Assembly: GCA_964476835.1 (NCBI GenBank)
Contig: CAYZCE010000004.1
Coordinates: 25,727 to 89,726 of the forward strand
Direction of reading: 5' to 3'
DNA: 64,000 nt
Origin: PALSA-926 sp964476835
Lineage (GTDB): Bacteria; Pseudomonadota; Alphaproteobacteria; Micavibrionales; UBA2020
Shown: positions 33,113-41,122 of the stretch, piece after piece
Position numbering within the stretch: position 1 is the stretch's first letter
How the letters are laid out: each line of letters opens with the position of its first letter
The notes under the pieces: generated by a model
What the model saw: the letters and a program-made list of their open reading frames with translations, nothing else
Databases searched by the model: none
Told to the model about the DNA's origin: nothing
Made by a program: the position numbers and the translations under genes

Positions 33113-33655
33113 TCACTTCTCCTTTTGCGGCTTCCACGCGCTCGCGCGGGCTTGCGCGGTGGCGAGTGCGGCGGGCGTCAGGCGGCGCGCTACTGAATCG
33201 CGCGCCGTAGCCACGTTACGCGAGCGGCCACCGGCCGAGGCCAATGTGAACCAGAAATAGGCCTCGGCGTAATTCTGCGTCACGCCGTCGCCGCGCACGT
33301 AGAGAGACGCGAGGTTCGCCTGCGCCAGCGCATCCCCCTGACGCGCGGCCTTTTCGTACCACTTGAAGGCCAGCGCAGCATCGCGCGCGTCCATGCCGAG
33401 GCCTGCGTCATAGAAAAAGCCGAGATTGGTCTCGGCGAACATATGCCCCTTGTTCGCGGCGCGCGTGTACCATTGCAGCGCCTTCTTGTCGTCGCGCGGC
33501 ACGCCCTGTCCGCGCGCGTAGAGCGAGCCGAGCACGTATTGCGACGCCGCATCGCCCTTCTCCGCGGTCGCGACCAGCTTGCGGTCGGGCGCAGCGGAGG
33601 CAGGAACGGCGAACAACGTGAGAGCCAGAACGATCAACACCAGAAGGCGGGTCAT
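33113..33655 (-). CDS. Secreted Sel1-repeat protein
   Basis: A 180-residue protein with a Sec signal peptide (MTRLLVLIVLALTLFAVPASA). Three Sel1-like (TPR-type) repeats follow: SQYVLGSLYARGQGVPRDDK, then AETNLGFFYDAGLGMDARDA, then AQANLASLYVRGDGVTQNYA, each ending in A..W/F. Sel1 repeats scaffold protein complexes; the location here is periplasmic. It precedes the NCS1 permease by two bases, so the two may be cotranscribed although no functional link is known. Confidence 0.88.
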   Translation of the reverse strand: MTRLLVLIVLALTLFAVPASAAPDRKLVATAEKGDAASQYVLGSLYARGQGVPRDDKKALQWYTRAANKGHMFAETNLGFFYDAGLGMDARDAALAFKWYEKAARQGDALAQANLASLYVRGDGVTQNYAEAYFWFTLASAGGRSRNVATARDSVARRLTPAALATAQARASAWKPQKEK

Positions 33656-33795
33656 TGCGTGTGTACTTCCTTGAATTTAACAGCTTTTTGTCAGGGTAGC
33701 GGCGTGACGGCGACGAGGCAAGAGACAACCTTGACTCGCTGGGTTAAATTCTTCACATTGTGTAAAATAATACGCCGACAGAAACAGGAAAGCCT

Positions 33796-34326
33796 ATGCA
33801 CGCCAAAAACGCCCTGCTGATCTGCCTGACCACCCTCAGTTCCGTTTTCGGCGCCGCTGCCCTGCCGCCGAAATCGCCCGAGCGTGCGCTGGCTGTCACC
33901 GAAACTTATACGCCCCTGGTCACCAATGACGGCCGCCTGCCCTTCAAACCCGGCGTCGAGGACGAACTGCAAAGCACCGCAGTCAAGATGCTGTGGAAGC
34001 TCGGCACGCACGGGGAGTGGACGATGACCAAGCAGATCTGGGCGCTGCAGGATATCATCTACTATAAGACGCCGCTGCCCGTTTATAACCGCCTCGTCAC
34101 GGCGCTCAACGACGATGCCGATCGCAAGAAGATCGTCGGCGCGCTGGTCGCGCTTGCCAACGGCGTGCTCAACGACGACAAGGTCGTATCGCAGAAATGC
34201 CGGGATTCGATCAAGTCCTGGTCGGCGGACCCGTTAAACTTCGCGCGCTACGTCAGCGGCGTGATCGGCAAGGACATCGTGTCCGAACCCAAACACGTCG
34301 CCGCGCCTGCGCCCGCGAAAAAATGA
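33796..34326 (+). CDS. Hypothetical exported protein
   Basis: A 176-residue protein with a probable signal peptide (MHAKNALLICLTTLSSVFGAAALPPK). The mature part is helical and polar, with TAVKMLWKLGTHGEWTMTKQ and YNRLVTALNDDADRKKIVGA, and an Ala/Pro/Lys tail. No family is recognised. AGGAAAG lies before the start. Its stop overlaps the start of xthA (ATGA), so the two genes are coupled. Confidence 0.65.
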   Translation: MHAKNALLICLTTLSSVFGAAALPPKSPERALAVTETYTPLVTNDGRLPFKPGVEDELQSTAVKMLWKLGTHGEWTMTKQIWALQDIIYYKTPLPVYNRLVTALNDDADRKKIVGALVALANGVLNDDKVVSQKCRDSIKSWSADPLNFARYVSGVIGKDIVSEPKHVAAPAPAKK

Positions 34327-35114
34327 TCGTCGCCAGCTGGAACGTCAATTCCATCAACGTCCGCCTGTCCATCGTGCTGGAGTGGCTGAAAGCCCACGCG
34401 CCCGACGTCCTGCTACTGCAGGAACTCAAGATGACGGAAGACAAATTCCCCGCGGCTGATTTCGAGGCGCTCGGCTACGAAAGCGCCGTCTTCGGCCAGA
34501 AGGCATGGAACGGCGTCGCCATCCTCTCCCGGCACAAGATCTTGGATATCCGGAAAGGCCTGCCCGGCGGCGACAATGATGAACAGGCGCGCTACATTGA
34601 AGCCAATGTCAACGGCCTGCGCGTCGCCTCGATCTACCTGCCGAACGGCAATCCCGTCGGCACTGAAAAATACCCTTACAAGCTGGCATGGATGGAACGC
34701 CTGCGCGCGCATGTGGCGATGCTGCTGAAAGCGGAGCAGCCGCTGGTGCTCGGCGGCGATTACAACGTGATTCCCGAAGCGCGCGACTGTTACGATCCAC
34801 GCGCATGGGCGGAAGACGCGCTCTTCCGTCTCGAGACACGACAGAAATTCCGCGCGTTGCTCAACCTCGGCCTTACCGACGCCTTCCGCGTGCACAACGA
34901 CAAGGACGACCAATATACATTCTGGGATTATCAGGCTGGCTCATGGCCGCGCAACGCGGGCATCCGCATCGACCACTTCCTGCTCTCGCCGCAGGCGGCC
35001 GACCTGCTGGAACGCTGCGTCATCGACACGCAGCCGCGCGGGCTCGAGAAAGCCTCGGACCACACGCCGATCCTCGTCAAGCTCTCACAGCCGACGATCC
35101 TGCATAACCTTTAA
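34323..35114 (+). CDS. xth: Exodeoxyribonuclease III
   Basis: DNA-repair AP endonuclease and 3'-5' exonuclease of the EEP superfamily; 263 residues from the ATG at 34323. The N-terminus MIVASWNVNSINVRLS, the LLLQELKMTEDKFP metal-binding Glu, GVAILSRHK, the GGDYNVIPEARDCYDP core and the C-terminal RIDHFLLSPQ with KASDHTPILVKL are all typical. A longer upstream frame lies inside the preceding gene and is not used. Confidence 0.95.
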   Translation: MIVASWNVNSINVRLSIVLEWLKAHAPDVLLLQELKMTEDKFPAADFEALGYESAVFGQKAWNGVAILSRHKILDIRKGLPGGDNDEQARYIEANVNGLRVASIYLPNGNPVGTEKYPYKLAWMERLRAHVAMLLKAEQPLVLGGDYNVIPEARDCYDPRAWAEDALFRLETRQKFRALLNLGLTDAFRVHNDKDDQYTFWDYQAGSWPRNAGIRIDHFLLSPQAADLLERCVIDTQPRGLEKASDHTPILVKLSQPTILHNL

Positions 35115-35117
35115 GGC

Positions 35118-35588
35118 TTAGGCCTTCGGGCGCGGCCAAAGGCGGTCGCCAGCCTTATTGATCAGCACTGTATCTTTTGCGGTGGATGGGAAGAACGCCC
35201 ACAGCCTGCCTTGCGCGTCCTCATAGAACGTGCCGTCTTCCTGCTTGATGCGTTCCAGCGTGGAGGCCGGCATAAGCTTACGATTAGAGTCGTATTTGGC
35301 GGCTGTGTTGAAGTCAGCGAGGCTGACGACCTTCGAGGCGAAGCGATAGCGGGTCGTCGCATTCTCGCGGCGCATGAACTGGAGTTCGCTGCCGTCTTCC
35401 AGTTCCACCTTTGCCGTCACCGCCTTCGCAAAATGGAAGCCGAGGTGATAGGACTGGAAATCGAATTCCTTAAGCGCCGCATCGACCGTCGCCGATGACA
35501 CAGGCACGGGCGTATTCTCGCCGTCGATCGCGATGGGGACGATCAGGTTATCGGTAGTGACGATAGCTTTGCCGGTTTGTTCGGTCAT
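35118..35588 (-). CDS. Hypothetical protein
   Basis: A 156-residue soluble protein not assigned to a family, starting MTEQTGKAIVTTDNLIVPIA. It has alternating beta-type and charged stretches (AVTAKVELEDGSELQFMRRE, GTFYEDAQGRLWAFFPSTAK) and no signal. Convergent with xth, with three bases between the stops. Nothing in the surroundings points to a job. Confidence 0.65.
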   Translation of the reverse strand: MTEQTGKAIVTTDNLIVPIAIDGENTPVPVSSATVDAALKEFDFQSYHLGFHFAKAVTAKVELEDGSELQFMRRENATTRYRFASKVVSLADFNTAAKYDSNRKLMPASTLERIKQEDGTFYEDAQGRLWAFFPSTAKDTVLINKAGDRLWPRPKA

Positions 35589-35671
35589 GAAAAATGTCCT
35601 GTTTCAAATGATGAATTTGAAGAACATAGGCGCGCGCAAAGGACATGTCCAGCCGGAAAAAGCCCGGAAAA

Positions 35672-36361
35672 TCAGAAAATCGACCAAACCTGGAACTTGC
35701 TCTTGAGATCCGTCGTGCCGGGCTTGCTGCGCGGCAGCAGGACCTTCGGGTCGGCAAGGAAGTTGCGGTAGTAGCCGACGGTGTACGGATGATAGCGGCT
35801 GTCCAGCTCGACCGAGCTCATGATGGTCGAGAAGACCGGCGCATATTGCGCGTAAGTCTCCAGGCTCGAGGAGCAGGCGACGACATAGCGCGTGCCGCCG
35901 TAGATGCTGCCGATCATCGAGCCGTACATGTTACGCTTGCCCGCGCCGCTGTCGAAGACGAAGGAAGTCTTGATCGCGGTCGCATCACCCTTTCCGCCCA
36001 GACCGGCGGGAGCATAGTATTCGGTGACGACGGGATTTTCGTACTGGCCGACTTCGTTCTCCCAGAAATCGCGCGTCAGCGTCTCGTCCACCGCCTCGGT
36101 CATCAGCGGCTTGGGGTAGATTTTCAGGCGGCCGTCTTCCACCGCCTTGACGCGGCAGGTGGCGAAGTCTTCGCCGACCGGGCCGGCGATGCGCACGACC
36201 GTCGAAGGCTGGTCGGGGCTCTGCAGCGTCCAGCTGTCGGGGAAGGTGAACTTGAAGCCGTGCACCTTGTCTTCCCATACGTAATAGCTCGCCTGCGCCG
36301 ACTGCGCGCAGGTCAGGGCGAAAATGAAAGCCGCCGCGGCGAAACCGAGCTTCATGCGCAT
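35672..36361 (-). CDS. Secreted protein of unknown function
   Basis: A 229-residue exported protein; from the ATG at 36361 the signal is MRMKLGFAAAAFIFALTCAQ with cleavage after SAQA. The mature start YYVWEDKVHGFKFTFPDSWT resembles the N-terminus of PsbP/DUF1795-like domains (the 'GFKFTFPDSW' pattern), which are secreted beta-rich folds. Two cysteines may pair. The start lies five bases from the murJ stop, so it is likely cotranscribed with murJ, but no functional link is evident. Confidence 0.7.
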   Translation of the reverse strand: MRMKLGFAAAAFIFALTCAQSAQASYYVWEDKVHGFKFTFPDSWTLQSPDQPSTVVRIAGPVGEDFATCRVKAVEDGRLKIYPKPLMTEAVDETLTRDFWENEVGQYENPVVTEYYAPAGLGGKGDATAIKTSFVFDSGAGKRNMYGSMIGSIYGGTRYVVACSSSLETYAQYAPVFSTIMSSVELDSRYHPYTVGYYRNFLADPKVLLPRSKPGTTDLKSKFQVWSIF

Positions 36362-36365
36362 GTGC

Positions 36366-37964
36366 TTAACTTTCCCTCTCGATACGTTGGACGACATCGA
36401 CGATTTTGTCCTTTTTCCCGCGTTTTGGGAATAGGGCTTTTAGCGTGTTCAGCGTGAAAATGCCGAAAAAGTGCAGGCCGGCGAAGTACACGAGGCCGCC
36501 AGCCGTCACCAGCGAGCCAAGACCTGCCACGCGCGCCATCGTCCCGCCCGCGAGCATCCCGCCGACTGCATATTGCGTCATGCCCCACAGCACCGCGGCC
36601 ATGATCAGGCCGCTGAGCAGGATCAGGCACGCGCGCTTGAGCGAATTGGCCGGAAGGTCGAGGTGGCGTTTCTTGTGCAATCCGTGCAGCAGCAGGCCGA
36701 CGTTGACCCATGCCGTGATGCCCGTCGCCAGCGCGATGCCGACGTGGTGCAGCGGGTGGATCATGGCGAGCGCCAACCCGGTGTTGATCGCCGCGCAGAC
36801 GATCGCGAACTTGACCGGCGTCACCGTATCCTCGCGCGCGAAGAAGGCGGTCGAGAACACGCGCGCGATGACATAGGCCGGAAGCCCCATCGAATAGGCC
36901 ATCAGCGCATGCGCGGACTGGAGGCTGGAGGCATGGTCGAACTCGCCGCGCTCGAACAAGACGCTCATGATCGGCCCCGCAATGACGATCAACGCGATGG
37001 CGGCAGGCAGCGAGAGGATCAGGCCGGTCTCAAATCCGAGGCCGAAGAGCCGCGTCGACTCCCCCTTCTGCTCCGACTTGAGCGCGCGCGACAGCATGGG
37101 CAGCAGCGCGGTGCCGATGGCAGCGCCGATGACGCCGAGCGGCAGCTGATACAGACGATCCGCATAATACAGGAACGAGATCGAGCCGACCGGCAGCAGC
37201 GACGCCAGAATCATGTCGATAAAGAGGTTGATCTGCGCCGCACCGGAGCCGATGGCGCCCGGCAGCATCAAGCGGAACAGCTTGCGCACGCGCGGCGTCA
37301 ATCGCGGCAGGCGCGGGCGCAGGAAATGCCCGATCTGCACGTAGTTAATCAGCACCCAGATGAACTGCACGATACCTGCAGCGGCAAGACCCCACGCCAG
37401 CGCATGGCCGCCCGTCTCGAACCAGTCCTTGCCGAACAGCAGCGAGCACATCATCATGCCGTTGAAGAAGATCGGCGCCGCCGCGAAAGGCCCGAAGCGG
37501 TCGAACGAGTTGAGCACGCCGCCGAGCAGCGACGTCAGCGACATCATCAGGATATAAGGGAACGTGATGCGCGAGAATTCGAGCGCGAGTTCATAGCGCT
37601 GCGGATCGCCGTGCACGCCGGGGGCAAGTACGTAGAGCACCCACGGCATCGCGATCATGCCGAGGATGGTGAAAGGGATCAGCACGGCGAGCATGACGGC
37701 CTGCGCTTCTTCGGCGAAACTGAGCGCTTCCTTCTTGCCCTCATCCGAGAGCAGCTTGGAGAACATCGGCACGAAGGCGACGCTGAATGAGCCTTCCGCG
37801 GTGATGCGGCGGAAGAAGTTCGGCAGTTTCAGCGCGATGAAGAACGCATCCGCCACCGGGCCGGCGCCCAGAAAGTTGGCGATCAGCACATCGCGCACGA
37901 ACCCCAGCACGCGGCTGACCATCGTGAACCCGCCGACTGTTGCGACTGCTTTGAAAAACGACAT
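36366..37964 (-). CDS. murJ: Lipid II flippase MurJ
   Basis: Polytopic MOP-superfamily protein moving lipid II across the inner membrane. From the ATG at 37964 (MSFFKAVATVGGFTMVSRVL) it has 532 residues and about 14 membrane helices. The family start 'GGFTMVSRVLGFVRDVLIAN', the FRRITAEGSFSVAFVPMFSK loop and the later GSISFLYYADRLYQLPLGVI segment are diagnostic. It is divergent from ubiE, with about 50 bases between the starts. Confidence 0.96.
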   Translation of the reverse strand: MSFFKAVATVGGFTMVSRVLGFVRDVLIANFLGAGPVADAFFIALKLPNFFRRITAEGSFSVAFVPMFSKLLSDEGKKEALSFAEEAQAVMLAVLIPFTILGMIAMPWVLYVLAPGVHGDPQRYELALEFSRITFPYILMMSLTSLLGGVLNSFDRFGPFAAAPIFFNGMMMCSLLFGKDWFETGGHALAWGLAAAGIVQFIWVLINYVQIGHFLRPRLPRLTPRVRKLFRLMLPGAIGSGAAQINLFIDMILASLLPVGSISFLYYADRLYQLPLGVIGAAIGTALLPMLSRALKSEQKGESTRLFGLGFETGLILSLPAAIALIVIAGPIMSVLFERGEFDHASSLQSAHALMAYSMGLPAYVIARVFSTAFFAREDTVTPVKFAIVCAAINTGLALAMIHPLHHVGIALATGITAWVNVGLLLHGLHKKRHLDLPANSLKRACLILLSGLIMAAVLWGMTQYAVGGMLAGGTMARVAGLGSLVTAGGLVYFAGLHFFGIFTLNTLKALFPKRGKKDKIVDVVQRIERES

Positions 37965-38014
37965 TTGCCTTGCTCGCCCCTTGGTGTACAGTACAGGCAA
38001 TCATAGCACCGCCC

Positions 38015-38770
38015 ATGAAAAGCAAAAACAAAGAATCTGAATGGTTTGGCTACAAACGCGTCGACCCCCGCGCCAAGGCGCGGCTGGTGGAAAGCGTGTT
38101 TTCCTCCGTCGCCGACCGCTATGACCTGATGAACGACCTGATGTCGGGTGGCGTGCACCGTCTATGGAAAAACCGCCTGATCTCGATGCTGCATCCCACG
38201 CCGCGCAAGAAGCTGCTCGACGTCGCGGGCGGCACGGGCGACATCGCGTTCCGCTACCGCAAGCGCGCGGGCGACGGCGCCGAGATCACCGTCTGCGACA
38301 TCAACCGCGAGATGCTGCGCGTCGGGCAAGACCGCGCGATCGACCGCGGCTACGTCAAGGGCTTCACGTGGGTCGAGGGCAATGCCGAGAAGCTGCCCTT
38401 CGCCGATAGCAGCTTCCACCTCTACACAATCTCCTTCGGCCTGCGCAACGTGCCGAAAATCGACGATGCGCTCGAAGAGGCCTATCGCGTGCTGAAACCC
38501 GGCGGACAGTTCTTCTGCCTCGAGTTCAGCCGCATGGTCAACCCGACACTGCGCAAGCTCTACGACGACTATTCCTTCCACGTCATCCCCAAGATCGGCG
38601 AGATCGTGGCGCAGGACCGCGAGAGCTACCAGTACCTCGTCGAAAGCATCCGCCAGTTCCCCGCGCAGGACGAACTGAAAAAGCGCATGGAACGCGCCGG
38701 GTTTGAAAAAGTCGGCGTCACCAACCTCACCGGAGGCATCGCCGCGATCCACTGCGGGATCAAGCTCTAG
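38015..38770 (+). CDS. ubiE: Ubiquinone/menaquinone biosynthesis C-methyltransferase
   Basis: SAM-dependent methyltransferase of quinone biosynthesis; 251 residues from the ATG at 38015 (MKSKNKESEWFGYKRVDPRA). The signature VFSSVADRYDLMNDLMSGG is followed by the SAM site LLDVAGGTGDIAFRY and by NVPKIDDALEEAYRVLKPGG. No menaquinone genes are adjacent, so ubiquinone is the likely product. Its 3' end overlaps the convergent neighbour by 11 bases. Confidence 0.95.
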   Translation: MKSKNKESEWFGYKRVDPRAKARLVESVFSSVADRYDLMNDLMSGGVHRLWKNRLISMLHPTPRKKLLDVAGGTGDIAFRYRKRAGDGAEITVCDINREMLRVGQDRAIDRGYVKGFTWVEGNAEKLPFADSSFHLYTISFGLRNVPKIDDALEEAYRVLKPGGQFFCLEFSRMVNPTLRKLYDDYSFHVIPKIGEIVAQDRESYQYLVESIRQFPAQDELKKRMERAGFEKVGVTNLTGGIAAIHCGIKL

Positions 38771-39239
38771 ATTTCAGGAATTCTTGCGCCGCGCGGATGT
38801 CGACCTGCTGGTGGTCGCCGTCGAGCAATGACTTGTAGGCGATCAACCGCGCCGGCGCGATGACCGGGACAGTCAGGCCGAACAAATCCATCGGCCGCGC
38901 GTCCTCCACCCCGAACGGGATATCCACCCACGCTGTGCCGTCAAAAATCTTCGTGGCGTCGCCTGCGCCGATATCCACTTCCTGCCCGTGATGGTCGAGG
39001 GTGATGAGCGGCAGGTCCCATCTCTTGTCGACATAGCGCGCAGGACCGAAGACCGCATACGCCGCCACCTCGGGCGCAACACGCGCGAAAGCTGACGCCG
39101 GAATATCGAGGTCGATATCGTTGAGCGCACGCGGCGATCCGTAGGCCTTCGCCGCCAGACCGCCCGTCACCACGAATGGCACCTGATACCGCCGTAACAG
39201 AGAAATGATCCACTGAAATGTCTTGGCCGTATCCTTCAT
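38760..39239 (-). CDS. Nucleotidyltransferase-like protein
   Basis: A 159-residue protein of the minimal nucleotidyltransferase fold: residues about 20-45 (VTGGLAAKAYGSPRALNDID, then LDIPASAF) hold the G-G....G....DxD pattern of MNT/AbiEii-type proteins, and a third Asp follows in EVDIGAGDATKIFDG. The N-terminal helix (TFQWIISLLRRYQVPF) and the C-terminal YKSLLDGDHQQVDIRAAQEF are also typical. Such proteins are often antitoxin-type or tRNA-modifying, but no partner HEPN gene is present here. It may be an orphan. Confidence 0.75.
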   Translation of the reverse strand: MKDTAKTFQWIISLLRRYQVPFVVTGGLAAKAYGSPRALNDIDLDIPASAFARVAPEVAAYAVFGPARYVDKRWDLPLITLDHHGQEVDIGAGDATKIFDGTAWVDIPFGVEDARPMDLFGLTVPVIAPARLIAYKSLLDGDHQQVDIRAAQEFLKSRA

Positions 39240-39356
39240 GAAATAAAATATATCATTATCAAATACTTATCGGCAACCCCGGCCTGCTTTTTCCACTTGC
39301 GTTATGGATAATATTTATATAAATTATAAAGGCTTAACGCATAGCCCGGATCACGC

Positions 39357-39956
39357 ATGATGACGTTTGAACAACAACTGAAAAAGGTCGCCGCTTCGCT
39401 GACGGCAGGCAACCAAAAAATTGCGTTGGTGATCATCGACGTGCAGCGCGATTTTTGCGACCCCACGTCCTTTGGCTCGCGGCGCGGCAATGCGGAAACC
39501 AAGCAAGTCGCCACGCGCATCGCCGAGCTGGCGCCGGAATTCCGCAAGGCGGGCATTCCCGTCTACGCCGTCTATTTCGGCATCTTCGACAAGAAATCCG
39601 AAGACATCGACTTCTACCAGTTCAAGCCCGCACCTGAAGACAAGATCGTCCGCAAGAACGCCAATTCCGCCTTCAAGCACGGCGGCCTCAAGCCGGCGCT
39701 GGAACAGGACGGTCGCACCTTGCTGCTCACTTGCGGCTTCAACCTCAACGCCTGCGTATACAAGACCGTCCTCGATGCACGTGAACGCGGCTATGCGGTC
39801 ACACTGCTGCGCGATCTCTGCGGCAACGACAACAACCACAAGCCCGAGGACGAAAATCCGCAAGTTTTCGTCGACGTCATGGCCCACAACGGCGTCGCCA
39901 TCGAGCAATCCGCCGATGTGCTGAAACAGCTGACCGCAAAGAGGTCCGCGCCATGA
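39357..39956 (+). CDS. Isochorismatase-like cysteine hydrolase 1
   Basis: A 199-residue member of the isochorismatase/nicotinamidase superfamily. The catalytic triad is visible as D28 (VIIDVQRDFCDP), K100 (IVRKNANSAF) and C133 (CGFNLNACVYKTVLDARERG). After the Cys the conserved RDLCGND stretch is present. First of three paralogues in tandem; its stop overlaps the next start (ATGA). The family hydrolyses amides or isochorismate; the substrate is not deducible. The shared motif CGFNLNAC replaces the 'G..T..C' of many relatives, suggesting a distinct subgroup. Confidence 0.85.
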   Translation: MMTFEQQLKKVAASLTAGNQKIALVIIDVQRDFCDPTSFGSRRGNAETKQVATRIAELAPEFRKAGIPVYAVYFGIFDKKSEDIDFYQFKPAPEDKIVRKNANSAFKHGGLKPALEQDGRTLLLTCGFNLNACVYKTVLDARERGYAVTLLRDLCGNDNNHKPEDENPQVFVDVMAHNGVAIEQSADVLKQLTAKRSAP

Positions 39957-40582
39957 GCGATTTCACCGCCCGCCTGAAACGCGTCCTCGACTTCTTCACG
40001 CCGGAAAATCTGAAGAAGCAGACCATCCGTTATGAAGGCGACACCGCGCTGCTGGTGATCGACGTGCAGAAGGAATTCTGCGCGGAACAAAACGTCATCG
40101 ACCGGCTGCTCTTGCACGACCGCTCCGGCAATCGAGAAACCGAGGAAGTGGCGGAAAAAATCCAGTCAATCGTTCCCGAATTCCGCAAAGCCGGCATCCC
40201 CGTTTACGTCGTCTATTGCGACTTTGCCGCTTCCAGACGGCCGAACTTTCATAAGTTCAAGCCCGCATCCGGCGACATGATGATCCCAAAATCGACTAAC
40301 TCGGCCTTCGCAGTACAGACCTTCAAAGACATCCTGCACCAAGAAGGCCATGAGAACTTGCTGGTCTGCGGCTTCAACCTCAACGCCTGCGTCATGGATA
40401 CGGCGATAGACGGCGTCAGGCTCGGCTTCAATGTTTCCGTCCTGCGCGATCTCTGCGGCAACAATAGTCCCAACGATGACGAACCCGCTTATTGCGTCAA
40501 TGAGATGCGCAACAGCGGCGTGACGATCGAGGAGGACGTTTTTGATATTCTCAAGAAGCTTCCCCGGAGGAAACTGCCATGA
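39953..40582 (+). CDS. Isochorismatase-like cysteine hydrolase 2
   Basis: The 209-residue second paralogue, with the same triad: Asp in LLVIDVQKEFC, Lys in MMIPKSTNSAF and Cys in CGFNLNACVMDTAIDGVRLG, followed by LRDLCGNNSPN. Between the Asp and Lys it carries an insert (LLLHDRSGNRETEEVAEK) not in the others. It is coupled by ATGA overlaps to both neighbours. Probably cytosolic; no signal is seen. Substrate unknown. Confidence 0.85.
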   Translation: MSDFTARLKRVLDFFTPENLKKQTIRYEGDTALLVIDVQKEFCAEQNVIDRLLLHDRSGNRETEEVAEKIQSIVPEFRKAGIPVYVVYCDFAASRRPNFHKFKPASGDMMIPKSTNSAFAVQTFKDILHQEGHENLLVCGFNLNACVMDTAIDGVRLGFNVSVLRDLCGNNSPNDDEPAYCVNEMRNSGVTIEEDVFDILKKLPRRKLP

Positions 40583-41121
40583 GCCGTAAAAGCGCCTTCA
40601 ACAACGCCGCCCTCCTTGTCGTCGACGTGCAGCGCGAGTTCTGCGACCCCACGTACCATCCGCGCGGCAGCTTTGAGACGAACATGATCGCGCAAAACAT
40701 CGCCAAGCTCGTGCCGCAATTCCGCAAGGCGGGCCTCCCCGTCTATGCCGTCCATTTCGGACTGCCCGTGAATAACATCTATGAAGCCCATTTCCACCAC
40801 TTCAAGCCCGCGAAGGAAGACACGCTGATCTCCAAGCTGTCCAATTCCGCCTTCGGCCGGCGCGGCAACCAGACGGCGAAGACCCTGCACAAGGACGGAC
40901 GCCAGACGCTGCTGGTCTGCGGCTTCAACCTCAGCGGCTGCATCAAGGACACGGTGCTGGACGCGCGCCGCGCCGGCTTCGATGTCTTCGTCATCACCGA
41001 CCTGTGCGGCAACGGCAACACCAACCACGACTGCGACGCCGCGGCCGACCTTGCCGACATGGTAAAAAAAGGCGCCGTGGCCGACACCGCGCAGAACATC
41101 CTGAAACGCCTGACCCATTGA
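40579..41121 (+). CDS. Isochorismatase-like cysteine hydrolase 3
   Basis: A 180-residue third paralogue, shorter at the N-terminus, with Asp in LLVVDVQREFCDP, Lys in LISKLSNSAFG and Cys in CGFNLSGCIKDTVLDARRAG, then TDLCGNGNTNHD. All three keep the full triad, so all may be active. The acyltransferase gene starts one base after this stop. Expansion by tandem duplication is inferred from the shared motifs. Confidence 0.85.
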   Translation: MSRKSAFNNAALLVVDVQREFCDPTYHPRGSFETNMIAQNIAKLVPQFRKAGLPVYAVHFGLPVNNIYEAHFHHFKPAKEDTLISKLSNSAFGRRGNQTAKTLHKDGRQTLLVCGFNLSGCIKDTVLDARRAGFDVFVITDLCGNGNTNHDCDAAADLADMVKKGAVADTAQNILKRLTH

Positions 41122-41122
41122 C

